In this document: positions 22,219-35,639 of the stretch, piece after piece
Numbering within the stretch: position 1 is the first letter of the stretch
Layout of the letters: the number at the start of each line of letters is the position of its first letter
Position numbers and translations under genes: made by a program
The notes under the pieces: model-generated
Told to the model about the DNA's origin: nothing
Database searches by the model: none
What the model saw: only the letters and a program-made list of their open reading frames with translations
Assembly (NCBI GenBank): GCA_037962975.1
Contig: CM075669.1
Span: forward strand, 186,752,501 to 186,816,500
Source: Clitoria ternatea
Taxonomy: Eukaryota > Streptophyta > Magnoliopsida > Fabales > Fabaceae
Direction: 5' to 3'
Length of the DNA stretch: 64,000 bases

Positions 22219-25200
22219 TTTATAGGGTAAAATATTTGTAAATACTATCCAGAATTTAATTTTTATACAAAACCTCTTAGTACGCCATTTTCCTTTGTTT
22301 TAATACGTTATAAATTGCGATTAAAGACAACCACTACATAACGCTCTTTTCTTTCATGTCTACACTCTTGGGCAGGTTCCAACACATTATTACATACCAA
22401 AATAGGGCCACAAATCACGTTATAAAGGAAACGTGTACATCCACCACATACTTTGCATTTCTACGTTTTCATTGTACCCGATTTACCAATTTTTCCTTTA
22501 CGGACCCTATCGGGACTTCCATACATTTTCTTATTTCACACAGACACATTTATCCAATATTTTCTCATGCAGAAACAACCATGGCGGTAACTATATCACA
22601 TGTCCATACATACCCAAAATCAAGCCTTTATGTGTAACGTTTATATGGTAAAATATATTAATTCCTTTGTCATCAAAACTTGATTTCTCTCTTTAAAATC
22701 TTATTTCTAAATTTTTAACACCATGTGGCAACATCATGAACATAACATCACAAGTATTTTTCTCCATCAAAATTATCAAGTTATCAACACCAATCATGCC
22801 CCAAAATTTATATCATCAAGGAAATCATCACATATACATTTAACACCTAAAAATTCATGTAAAAGCCTATTTCTTTATAAAAATCCAGATTTGCATATTT
22901 TTCAAGTTCATCTAAAAATATCAAAAATCACACCTTAACCATATAATCAAGTCTCATGAAATTTTCAAACTATAAACCAAGTATACATGACATTAGCATA
23001 ACATGCAAGTAAACATCTCTTAAACATTAAATTTCTTTTTCCAATACACCAATACTTTCTAGAAATCATAGAAACCACATGCAAGCATATGTTTATGCAA
23101 GGATCATCCATGCAATGCCAAAGTCCCCATTTTTATAGTCATTAATTTTGCATGCAACCATGATCCATGCTTAAAACACTAAGAAACCACCATGCATGTG
23201 TGCAACCTTTCATGATCATGATCAAAACCAACATCACATTACATGAAACACACTTTGAACAAGATTTAATAGAAAGTTCCCCATGTATCTTAGTGTATTC
23301 CATGTGAGAAAAAAGGGTGACTCCTTGCATGCTTGTTTTTCCTTGCCTTCTAAGAGTTCCAAGAGTGCCTACAAACTCCACACGCATGGCCTAGAAAGAG
23401 GGGGTGTGGTCGTGACCTTGGTGGTGGCCTTGTGGTGGTCTCAGGTGGAAATGATAATAAAGGAAGGAGATGATGTAGTGTCCAAGAGAGAAAAGAGAGA
23501 GTGGATAAAGGGAGGGTGGTATTTGGTGATGTTAAAGAGGGGGCCATAAAGAAAGCATGTGACAGAGAGAGAGCTAATAGAAAAGAGTTGAAATAAGGTA
23601 ACTTATGTTGTGTTTAGTTCATAAGTTTTCTTAGAAAAATAGAAAATTATTGTTAGAAAAATAAAAATAAAAATAAAAAATTGTTTATTTATAAATTATT
23701 TAAAATTTTTATAGAAAAATAGAAAACTGATTTTCTATTTTTTAAGAAAATTAGAAAACTCTTTTAAAAGATTTTCTAAGAAAAGTAAAAAAAAGAGAAA
23801 ATGCGATAACTAAATTATAAGATAAGGTAACTGAATTACAGGATAAAGACTGTTGTAACCAAATGGGAATATAAAACAAGTTGCTACTAATTCGAAAAGT
23901 TCTATTGTTATCATTTTGAAATATATTTAAACACAAACTCATTTGCTCTCATTTTAATGTTACTTTAAATTTTTGTCACAATTTTTATATGATGCATATA
24001 CTATACAATATTGTCATAAATAATATATATATATATATAAGACATATCTCAATTAATTTGAATTAAAGAATATTTGAAAAAATTTAGAAAACTGAGTGTA
24101 CTTGAACAACTTTTTTAGTTTTTTAGTTTTCTAAATTGAAAAACTGTCACATTATCTAAACGAGTTTTCAAAATTTTCTAACTATTCTAGAAAATGAAAA
24201 TTTTGGAAAACAAGCGGAAAACTTTTCCTAAAAAACTAAAATAATTTTTTGTAACTAAACGCCGGCTTAGTGATTTAGATGACAAAAAGGGAAAAGATGA
24301 TGACACATGATGGAGGTGAAGAAGGCAAGAAAAGAGAGCTAAGGGGGTATCCTTGTGGGAAGGGCCATTCGACCTTAAGAGTAAAAAGAAGAGAGGAAGG
24401 AAAAATATAAGAGTAGGACAAAGTGAAAAGTGGCCATGAGAGGGGGAGGAGAAATGAGTGAAGGAAAAAATATAGTGTGTGAGGAGCTATTTAAAGAAGG
24501 GTGAGAAACTTGCTAAGCGCTAAGCAAAGGGTGCATCTAAAGCTAACACATGGCAGGTGAGGTGTCGAAAGGTGGTAATGCATGGGATCATGAAGAATGA
24601 GAGAAGGACACATGGCTACTTGTGGTGGCATTTTCGTATTAATTTTGTCATAAAATTACGAATAGGTTTTGATTAGAACTAGGTGAAATGGTCAATACGA
24701 GAGTTGTAGATCTATCTTTTCCCTTTCCAACTAGTCAAAGATCATTAAATTCTGACACCCGTAGCAAGAGTTATGGTCAAAATATGAAAGATTGCCAAAT
24801 TTTGATGTAAAACTGGAACAACCACTTAAAAAATAAAAATTAGGAATAATTGGTTGGGAATTAGCATTTGGTGTCTTCATAAGAGTTACAGATAATTTTG
24901 TTAATAACATTTGAGGATAAGAATCACTCGATTCCGATAACGGATGAAAGAGTTATAAGCAAAATACAAAAGAGGATGCAGTTGCCATACGAATTTCAAG
25001 TCCAATAACTTGAAACAAAAATAGTATTTATGTACTAGGAATTGGCCTTTTTGGTCTACATTTGAAATGTAGAGAATTTCTATATGAAAAATTTAAAAAA
25101 AGAATTGTTCGATTTCGAGCACTATGGAAAGAGTTATACTCAAAATACTGAAAGGTGCCCGGGTGAATCAATGTAATTATAGGTCAATGGACTAGTTTTG

Positions 25201-25553
25201 CAAACTGAGATGAATGGGCTCAGAACTAGGCTTGGTGGTCTTCATGAAAACTATAGAGGATTTCAATAAGAGGATTTCAATAAGAGAATTTAACGATAAG
25301 AACTGCTTAATTTTGACGTTGGGAGAAAAAGTTACGTTGAAAATAGACAGACAGGTGCATACTTGTATTTTACTCTGTATTTTAATACAGCACAAGGACC
25401 AAGGTTCCAATCGGTTCCTGACAAATTCTTAGGAATCATTTGGGGAATGATTTTCAATCAAGTAATAAAATCTCAAAACACTACCCTGACCTTAGGACCT
25501 CCAAAAATTCTTGCTGCTCATCCTCAGCTCTAAGCACCGTTGTCGATGTAGTG

Positions 25554-25558
25554 TATAC
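25554..25558. repeat. Target-site duplication TATAC, left copy of the array
   Basis: TATAC directly before TGTAACACCC; the other copy is at 45628-45632 after GGGATGTTACA. The three internal LTR junctions lack it. Confidence 0.85.
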
Positions 25559-26556
25559 TGTAACACCCTCGGTTTTCCGGACCCAAACTCCGATGTGATC
25601 GATATAAATAATTAATAAAATGCCGATTACATCAACACCCGAATCACAGAAAACCTAAGCGTATGATTTAATAACCTATAGCTGGATCGATAGCTAATTC
25701 GCCCACAACGGTATACAAAAATAGAGTTTACAGCGGAAGAAAAATGTGTATACCGGGCAACGCCTAGTCCCATATATGACGATATGAGAAAAGGCTCGGC
25801 AAGCATGCAAATACCTGATACCAACTCATGAGATCGTAACCTATTCTCTCATTCGCAACATACACATGCATTGCCCAAGATAAAAATATATATATATAAA
25901 TATACATTTGAAGTCATCCCCTAACTAATTCCATTGTCCACTTCTTATAGTAGCCCATTTATCCACCATTTGGCATTAATCTAACATTACCATCATCAAT
26001 GTATATTATTTCAAGATCAATTCCTCAAGTGCCCATCAAATCATCACTTTCGTACTAATCTATATATTGTATACATGTTCACCATTTATGCATCCACGAT
26101 TCTCTTATACATGACCAACAATTTACTAAGTCATCAATATCATCATATACAATTTACTCACTACATTACAATTCACAAATGATGCCGGCCAAGGCATTTC
26201 CACTACCACTATTTACCTTCACAGAACTTCAATTTAAAATTAGAACTCGTCCCATGGCAACCTGCATCACAATGCTAAAAAGGAGACCACATAGGAGAGT
26301 GAGTTATACATTCAAAATGACGAATATAAATATATTGTGATTATGTGTATATGCATATAATCATCATGTGTGCTTCGCTATAAAATCATTAATTTATCAT
26401 TCAATCATCATCACATTATTATAATAGGCATACAAGCCTCATGAATCACAATTCAAACATAAGCAAGCACAAGCACATACACAATCACATTGCCACTTAT
26501 CAACAAGGGCATTCACAATCATTATCATCATCTTATTAAATCTTTATTACATTCCT

Positions 26557-27145
26557 CCTCGCAAGGGGTTTATCATCTCTCGTGGTCATCCCATCTCAAA
26601 TGCCATGCTCTTAAGGCTAATGCATATGTCAACTATTTAATGCACATGCAACAGGTCCGATTTCATACCAACGGGTGATCGCAACCACCATGTCATTCAT
26701 TCACATGGGTTTCCCGCCTCGCAAGGGGTACTCCCTCTAGCAGCCTCGCAAGGTGCTTTCTCGTGATCGCAACCACGTTCAACAATTCATATAGGTTTCC
26801 CGCCTCACAAGGGGTACTCCCACCTCGTGATCGCAACCACGGGCATCATAGGAACTCGCAAGCCCTTTTTCATATCAATTACCAAGTGATCGCAACCACT
26901 GGCTCATCATCATACAATGGTCCCCGCAGGGCCTTTCACTTTCCACAACCAGGTGATCGCAGCCACCGGCTCAATATCATCTTATCATCAAGTTGGTTTC
27001 CCACCTCGCAAGGGGTACTCCCTTCATAGAATCCCGCAGGATCTTTTATCACTGTGATCGCAACCACACAATATCAATGATATGTCATGCCATGAATGCA
27101 ATGCAATAATGCATATGCCCATCACCTCGCAAGGATATCTCACCC
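26557..27145. repeat. GTGATCGCAACCAC / CCTCGCAAGGGG motif array in LTR A
   Basis: About eight copies each of GTGATCGCAACCAC and CTCGCAAGG(GGTACTCC) alternate irregularly over 590 bp. Equivalent arrays are at 34122-34705 and 41698-42281. Confidence 0.85.
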
Positions 27146-28056
27146 TCTCAATTAGGGGTATATTGTATATTTTAGTTTTATCATCAATGGCATACAAACA
27201 ATCACAAGGTCCCACAAGGCACAACATTCATATAATTGGCATTTCAATGGCCACAACATTATTTCATATCAATCCACACCTGGAGATCGAATGGCATAGC
27301 AAACATCATAATATTAATCCACACTTAGAATCATTCGAGGCATATTCATCAATCCACATATATGGCAATTAAACTTATGCCCAACATAATCGCGTCCTTG
27401 GCATTACGTAACATATCATATATATTTTTCACATCACATGGCAAGTCAAAACTTGCAATCAACCAGAACGGTATTATACATGATCTTCGTTCATTAAATT
27501 TTTATCATTATTACCACATAATCAACTTATGGGTTTTCGTAATATTATTCATTGTCGTTGCTTCATCTATACATACATTGGTATGGCATCAACGACATTT
27601 CATTATTACACTCAACCCACATATACAAGATCTCACTTGTTTTACACCCACAAGGGTATATCACGATTTATAAGAATAATATTCGCCCTTTTTCTCAAGG
27701 GGATACTCACAACATCATTCATTACCACATCTTACCGATATCATTTTTGGTTCACCGGTTTATAACCAGTGCTATGTCATATAACCGTTCTCTCCTTAAT
27801 TTCATAATCACTTTCGGGTGTGTCTCACAACCCCATCATTAAATCCTATTTGCCATTCTTTTATATTCCGTCTTGGTGGTCAACTCATTATGTATAGGCA
27901 TTAACAAGTTATCTCAACATTTTAATCACTATCCAACACCACCTTATTATGTCATTAATATATATCCTTAAAATTTCCCTCAATCATCTTAAATACAAAG
28001 GGAAAGCCCAACACCATCAAATTAGGAAAAGGAAATAAAATTTCTATCAGGGGCCA

Positions 28057-28690
28057 CTCGCTCAAGCGAGACCCCCACTCGCTTGAGCGAGACCATTCCT
28101 TCTCCCTTGAGCGCCTCGGCTCGCTCGGGCGTAATCACGCCTGTGTCCTTTCCACGCTCGCTCGCTCGGGCAAATCACCCTTACACTTGGTTACTCGCTC
28201 GAGCGAGAATCGTCCAGTATCAAATTCCACCAACACTCGCTTGAGCGAGGAACCTACTCGCCTAAGCGAGATTCGGCCAGAGGCCATCCTTCCATTCCAC
28301 GCTTGTCTCGCTTGAGCGGGGCACACCAGTGCCAGTCACTCGCTTGAGCAAGTATCGCCCAGTACCCATTCCAAGGCTGGCTCGCTTGAGCGAGGCTCCC
28401 TACAACGAGCCACTCGCTTGAGCGAACAACGTCCAGCATCAGACTCCTCACACTCGCTCAAGTGACTCACTCTCGCTTGAGCAAAAAACCTCCAGTATCA
28501 ATTTCCTCTCTCGCTCGCTCAAGCGCGGCCACGCCCGATTGAGTGAGATTTGCCCAGTGTCTCTCCTGCTCACTTCACACTCGTCTCGCTTGAGCGATTA
28601 GCTCACTCGCCTGGGTGAAATTAGGCCAGAGGCCATAATACTGATACAGGGGATTCTCGCTTGAGCGAGAATCCATCTCGCTTGAGCGAG
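28057..28690. repeat. Palindrome cluster in LTR A
   Basis: About 20 copies of CTCGCTTGAGCGAG or close variants in 634 bp. Most occur as pairs followed by a CCAG word (GTCCAGTATC, GGCCAGAGGCC, CCCAGTACCC), giving a degenerate unit of roughly 75 bp repeated eight or nine times. Confidence 0.9.
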
Positions 28691-30469
28691 ATTATCAGAT
28701 CATGCGCAGAAAACATGAAAATTCATAACTCAATATACCAAAATCTATTCAAAGCCAAATTGACCAATTTCCATACTTCATATACCTCATAATAGATATT
28801 TAAAACTTGTCTCAAATGTTCATACACAACAATTTCCATTCTAAGTCATTTACCATATTAAAATTAAACTTATCATCATCACACATATAGGTATACATTT
28901 CCATAACAATCATCACCTATTCTCATATACCATCCTTATAATCAACAAATTGCCATTCTCACTATTTCAATATATATATACATGGCAAGGCAAGCATGAG
29001 TATAAAACACATACAACAATCACTACCAATCTACTCATGCAATTTGAATGTAAACTCCTCTCCTACCTCGAGAGAAGAATCGTAATCCAAACGCTCTGAT
29101 TGCCTCGATTATTAGCATCATCGTCTGGAATACAATCCTATCAACAACACACATATGCACATGAAATTAATAAGCCATCATAAGGCATTATCTTATACGG
29201 CTTATGATCAAGTTCTAGACTTGCCTAAATCCCAATTCACATGCTTATATTAGGCTTCGGGAATTCCTTTCCCAAAACCAAGATCCTCTAGATCTTCAAG
29301 ACTAACTAAACCCAACATCATCATCATCTCATCCATTACATAATGTAATCCCAAATCACTTCAATTTTTTAAACATAATCCTTATCATTGTCTATTATCG
29401 TACCTAATGATACCCAACATTGAATATTTCATATGTCCATCCTTAAAATCAATTCTTCTACTCCCTCACATTCCATATTCATATTAACACCTATCTATAG
29501 GTTTCACCATCAATGGTTCTAGATTATTTTAAGCAACATTCAATCTTAACATCATCTATTTACTTCCAATTTAACCTCCTAAGTTACAACATATCCACTT
29601 TCCCTAAATTCTTGGACTAGGGTTTCACTAAAAACTCATCACCATCATAAATGCTCATAAATTTTCCACCCATCCAAGTATTAATTTCGTTTACCCCATT
29701 AAAGGCTCTTAAAACTTGCATTTAAAACCACCCCACCTTAGGGTTTCCATGTTTAATGCTCTCCCAACAACCCTTATGCAATAAATACTCCCCCAAATAC
29801 CAAGAACCCAAAATCTAGGGCATAAAGCTCATGAAAATGATGAGGAACTTACTTCAACCAAGAGTTAGTCATGAGCTTCCAAGGGAGAGAGAAAGTCACA
29901 TGAAAATGGAGGAGAAGAGAGGGAGAGTTCCAGCTACAAGCTTCTCCTTCAAGCCCCCAAGAGACAAAAATGGTGTAGGAGGAGAGGGCCACCATGAGCT
30001 TAGGGTTTTGAAGAGAAGAAGAAGAAGAAATGGAGAAGGGAAATAAGAGGAGAAGAAGAAGAAATGTGATTGCCAATGGAAGCAAGAAACCAACGAAAGT
30101 AAAGAGAGAAGAATAGGTTTTTTGGTTTTAATTTTTAAATCTCCATTAAAAGTTCATCGTTTTATAATAAACAGGCTCTCAGTTCGGGCTCAATACATTA
30201 TCTAAAAATTATTCCGAATATATATTCGGACTCCCATTAATATCCTTAATAGCCCTGACCAACGGTATCTCAATCGGAGATACTTGGTCGGACACCTATA
30301 TTTTAACCGGGTAAAATTTTAACTTTTAAAGTCCCAATAAATTATAAATATCCATAATAAATCCCAACTTAATTATTTTAATGTTTTTGGGACATAAATC
30401 AACTCATATACAATTATTTATTATTTATTCTCTTCAATTTATCATTTTTATAAAATTCGGGATGTTACA

Positions 30470-30488
30470 ATCCACCCCACCTAAAAGA
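30470..30488 (-). other. Polypurine tract, internal domain 1
   Basis: Plus ATCCACCCCACCTAAAAGA, minus TCTTTTAGGTGGGGTGGAT, directly before the LTR start TGTAACATCCC on the minus strand. Confidence 0.8.
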
Positions 30489-33086
30489 AATTTTGTCCTC
30501 GAAATTTAGCATCGATATACATATCGCAAGGCCATACCTCAGGCCACACATCAACAAGGTTCAATGACACCATAGAATAACATTGGACTTCCCAAAGTCC
30601 ATTAAGACATGTTCATCATCACTTCATCATTCTTAACATAAAATTCCCACATCAAAGTGTGTCATATGTCATCAATTATAACTCATCCAACAGAGCTCAC
30701 ATGTTCATACTTAGTACGTCCAGATAGGTTCAGTACATTCACCATAAGTAGTTACAATCCCTACACCTGCCCGGCCTATGCGTTGCTGCATTCGACATAC
30801 AGAAAGGCGTCCCAATCCGGTAGTGGTTGCCACAAACATATAAAGTCGGCGCATATGTGCATGTTGCCACAATGCCTATGGCATGTAAGGCCATATCGGG
30901 ACCAGTACTTTGTATTCCCATTGCTCACATCGGTCACTCTTATTCTAATAACATCATTCCATAAGAGACTTAGTGATAATTTTCACAAGTCTCTGACTCA
31001 CTTATCCACATCTCATTGTCGTTATATAATTAATCTGACACAATTCACATCATACCAATCATCAAGTGTTAATTAATATCACCCTAAATTGGCGTACCAA
31101 CCATAGATTTTCAATCCTCATAGGGTAAGTATCCCATCATTGGACTTCATCCATCTGGAATTCATGATCAAACATCATAACAATCCTTTATCCCATTCAC
31201 ACATTATGAGCTATAAATCGATTCAAGCCTAAACAAGCTACTAAACTCGCAGGAAGTACGCAGCTCCGAGGTTAAAATAGGGTTCCCTATCATATGACAA
31301 GCTCTCATATTAGGGATTCTCCTCCCAAATCATAATCAAAGTTCATAAATTAGACGTACATCTCATATAGTACAACATCACAATATGCTTTCTATCATCA
31401 ATATAGCACCTTTCAAATAAAATGGGGGGTAATGACATGATCAAATTTCCATTCATCAGCTCGTAATCACACATGTCATCCTTATGTTATATCGTAATCC
31501 ATAGCTATTGTCATATTCACAACGTCAAAGGCATACAATTTAGCCCAAGGTCATACCATAAAATCATGTACACTATAGCCAACACCAATCATACCCCAAA
31601 TTCAACATTATTATTCATCAATCATCAGGGGTTACATTCATTATTCCTATTCCATCACATACTGGCCCTAGCTTCAACAACGTATTTCACAATTAATTTT
31701 GTTATGGCTTAACTATCCACAAGATTCGATCAATCACTAGACTTAGAAAGTCTAAGGGTTACCTAGTACCCATCGTAGGGTACACCCACAACATCCAAAC
31801 ATTATTAAATAGAGTTCATAATATGTCACAGAGCCAAGGCCACCATAGGGCCCAATTAAATCAATCATCCATAAGGTTTGATCATGCAAGATCATGCCAA
31901 ACCAACGGGGTCACCAACCTAGTGGCTTAAAACCAAATCAATCATTCACTCGGTCCTCTCTTACAAAACCGAGTTCAAACCAATGGGTGCATATGCAGTT
32001 TCATATTTCACAACCTTATCATTTTATCACATATTCAAGTTCCCAATCTAGGGAGATACAACAAATCACTTGTATCATATAACATATAAGATTCTTGTGC
32101 CAAAGGATATAAAATCCATCCCTTACAAATGGCACGACCAATCATTTAAATTCGAAAATGCCCACACCAGGGAATTCCTTCACTATTGTTCGTTTAATCA
32201 ACTCAAGCGTATGAGTTTTATTCCATTCAACAAGCATACCTCGGCTAAGAGCCACAAGTATGAATCATACAAGAGACCTACCCAACAATTTAATTTCATT
32301 ACATACTTCATGGTTTCAAAATCCATGGTCTACCACCATGTCAATTCATTTCTCAATATTCTCTATCCATGATCAACACAAGGCATAAATCCATCATCAT
32401 ATCAATTCATACCTCATATTTCATATTCATCAACTTATTATTTCATTCTCATGGTTAACATCCAACATGGATCTATCATCAATTCAATTTTATACTCAAT
32501 ATATAAGCATCAATGTATAATCACAATATATTCGTCAATGGAAGGAAATAGGGTAAGGAACTTGGCCGGACTTACACAAATAAACATATCATTCTCATTG
32601 AGGAATTCATCTATATGCATTCAATCTCATAATTTCATTAAGCTTTCCAATGAGCAGCTATGCTCCACCAATGCACCATACAACCTCAATGATAAAGGGT
32701 ATACTCCCATAAACATCAATTATATCTTCTGGAACATAATCTCACAGAAGTCCTCAAATAGCATCAATCACAACTTAATATTAATGATTCACAATAATCC
32801 TCAATAAGCAATAATGCCCTTATAATCACTTCACAACTCTTAGGCGATTAGTCATTTATAATCTATATAGGGCAATCAATACCTAAACATGTCACTACCC
32901 TCTAGATAACTACCACTCTTTAGTTCATACAAACAACCGCATTCCAACAATGAGCATCTAGCTCTAAAGATCACCATAAACGTCTCACTATTGAGCAATC
33001 ATGCTCCAATCATCCATAATATCAATTTCAATACAGAGTAACCATACTCTGATGATAATTAACAAATCTAAGTCAGAGCAAAATAC

Positions 33087-33098
33087 GCTCTGATACCA
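33087..33098 (-). other. Primer-binding site (tRNA-Met), internal domain 1
   Basis: Plus GCTCTGATACCA, minus TGGTATCAGAGC, complementary to the 3' end of plant initiator tRNA-Met and 4 nt from the LTR edge at 33103. Confidence 0.9.
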
Positions 33099-33423
33099 CC
33101 GATATAACACCCTCGGTTTTCTAGACCCAAATTCCGATGTGATCGATATAAATAATTAATAAAATATCGATTACATCAAGACCCGAATCACAGAAAACCG
33201 AAGCGTACGATTTAATAACCTATAGCTGGATCGTTAGCTAATTCGCCCACAACGGTATACAAAAATAGAGTTTACAGCGGAAGAAAAATGTGTATACCGG
33301 GCAACGCCTAGTCCCATATATGACGATATGAGAAAAGGCTCGGCAAGCATGCAAATACCTGATACCAACTCATGAGATCATAACCTATTCTTTCATTCGT
33401 AACATACACATGCATTGCCCAAG

Positions 33424-33427
<4 letters not shown>

Positions 33428-33464
<37 letters not shown>
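33428..33464. repeat. TA microsatellite in LTR B
   Basis: About 18 TA units; LTR C has fewer (41010-41041) and LTR A only a short run near 25885-25900. Confidence 0.9.
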
Positions 33465-33468
<4 letters not shown>

Positions 33469-34121
33469 TACATTTGAAGTCATCCCCGAACTAATTCCAT
33501 TGCCCATTTCTCATAGTAGCCCATTTATCCACCATTTGGCATTAATCTAACATTACCATAATCAATGTATATTATTTCAAGATCAATTCCTCAAGTGCCC
33601 ATCAAATCATCACTTTCGTACTAATATATATATTGTATACATGTTCACCATTTATGCATCCACGATTCTCTTATATATGACCAACAATTTACTAAGTCAT
33701 CAATATCATCATATACAATTTACTCACTACATTACAATTCACAAATGATACCGGCCAAGGCATTTCCACTACCACTATTTACCTTCACAGAACTTCAATT
33801 TAAAATCAGAACTCGTCCCATGGCAACCTGCATCACAATGCTAAAAAGGAGACCACATGGGAGAGTGAGTTATACATTCAAAATGACGAATATAAATATA
33901 TTGTGATTATGTGTATATGCATATAATCATCATGTGTGCTTCGCTGTAAAATCATTAATTTATCATTCAATCATCATCATATTATTATAATAGGCATACA
34001 AGCCTCATGAATCACAATTCAAACATAAGCAAGCACAAGCACATACACAATCACATTGCCATTTATCAACAAGGGCATTCACAATAATTATCATCATCTT
34101 ATTAAATCTTTATTACATTCC

Positions 34122-34705
34122 TCCTCGCAAGGGGTTTATCATCTCTCGTGGTCATCCCATCTCAAATGACATGCTTTTAAGGCTAATGCATATGTCAACT
34201 GTTTAATGCACATGCAACGGATCTGATTTCATACCAACGGGTGATCGCAACCACCATGTCATTCATTCACATGGGTTTCCCGCCTCGCAAGGGGTACTCC
34301 CTCTAGCAGCCTCGTAAGGTGCTTTCTCATGATCGCAACCACGTTCAACAATTCATATAGGTTTCCCGCCTCGCAAGGGGTACTCCCGCCTCGTGATCGC
34401 AACCATGGGCATCATAGTAACTCGCAAGCCCTTTTTCATATCAATTACCAAGTGATCGCAACCACTGGTTCATCATCATACAATGGTCCCCGCAGGGCCT
34501 TTCACTTTCCACAACCAGGTGATCGCAACCACCGGCTCAATATCATATCATCATCAAGTTGGTTTCCCGCCTCGCAAGGGGTATTCCCTTCATAAAATCC
34601 CGTAGGATCTTTTATCACTGTGATCGTAACCACACAATATCAATGCTATGCTATGCCATGAATGCAATGCAATAATGCATATGCCCATCAACCTCGCAAG
34701 GATAT
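34122..34705. repeat. GTGATCGCAACCAC / CCTCGCAAGGGG motif array in LTR B
   Basis: Same array as in LTR A with a few substitutions such as GTGATCGTAACCAC near 34620. Confidence 0.85.
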
Positions 34706-35639
34706 CTCACCCTCTCAATCAGGGGTATATTGTATATTTTAGTTTTATCATCAATGGCATACAAACAATCACAAGGCTCCTCAAGGCACAACATTCATAT
34801 AATTGGCATTTCAATGGCCACAACATTATTTCATATCAATCCACACCTGGAGATCGAAAGGCATAGCAAACATCATAATATTAATCCACACTTAGAATCA
34901 TTCGAGGCATATTCATCAATCCACATATATGGCAATTAAACTTATGCCCAACATAATCGCGTCCTTGGCATTACGTAACATGTCATATATATTTTTCACA
35001 TCACATGGCAAGTCAAAACTTGCAATCAACCAAAACGGTATTATACATGATCTTCGTTCATTAAATTTTTATCATTATTACCACATAATCAACTTATGGA
35101 TTTTTGCAATATTATTCATTGTGTTGCTTCATCTATACATACATTGGTGTGGCATCAACGACATTTCATTATTACACTCAACCCACATATACAAGATCTC
35201 ACTTGCTTTACACCCACAAGGGTATATCACGATTTATAAGAATAATATTCACCCTTTTTCTCAAGGGGATACTCACAACATCATTCATTACCACATCTTA
35301 CCAATATCATTTCCGGTTCACCGGTTTATAACCAGTGCTATGTCATATAACCGTTCTCTCCTTAATTTCATAATCACTTTCGGGTGTGTCTCACAACCCC
35401 ATCATTAAATCCTATTTGCCATTCTTTTATATTCCGTCTTGGTGGTCAACGTTTATGTTTCTCATTATGTATATTATAGGCATTAACAAGTTATCTCAAC
35501 ATTTTAATCACTATCCAACACCACCTTATTATGTCATTAATATATATCCTTAAAATTTCCCTCAATCATCTTAATATACAAAGGGAAAGCCCAACACCAT
35601 CAAATTAGGAAAAGGAAATAAAATTTCTATCAGGGGCCA

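Larger units (their letters stand above)
25559..30469 (-). repeat. LTR A of the array (4911 bp; 3' LTR on the minus strand)
   Basis: Edges TGTAACACCC and GGGATGTTACA. Its left part differs at many sites from LTRs B and C, including GTCAACTCATTATG near 27880 where B and C carry a longer GTCAACGTTTATG segment. Its right part matches B almost perfectly. No gene is visible; frames such as 29849-30085 are chance frames. Confidence 0.9.
30470..33102 (-). mobile_element. Internal domain 1 of the LARD array (2633 bp), non-coding
   Basis: Lies between the PPT and the PBS. I see no gag, protease, RT or integrase motif on either strand. Frames such as 30657-31076 and 32070-32372 (plus) run against the element's orientation and have ordinary low-complexity composition. 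Only four single-base differences from internal domain 2 were found by eye (31018, 31464, 32192, 32965). Confidence 0.85.

Noticed and set aside
28057..28690. CRISPR-like array (regular short palindromic repeats)
   Set aside because: Spacers are related to each other, spacing is irregular, the unit lies within an LTR, and the genome is a plant.
29831..30093. Frames on both strands repeated at 37413-37675 and 44989-45254, looking like conserved genes
   Set aside because: They recur because they lie in the three copies of one LTR; opposite-strand frames overlap and the plus frames oppose the element direction.
30777..30905. Relatively GC-rich tract in the LARD interior that might be a pol remnant
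   Set aside because: No frame gives a recognisable RT or integrase motif; left as non-coding.
30657..31076. 139-codon frame, repeated identically at 38239-38658
   Set aside because: Antisense to the LARD interior; identity reflects the recent tandem duplication, not selection, and no domain is recognisable.
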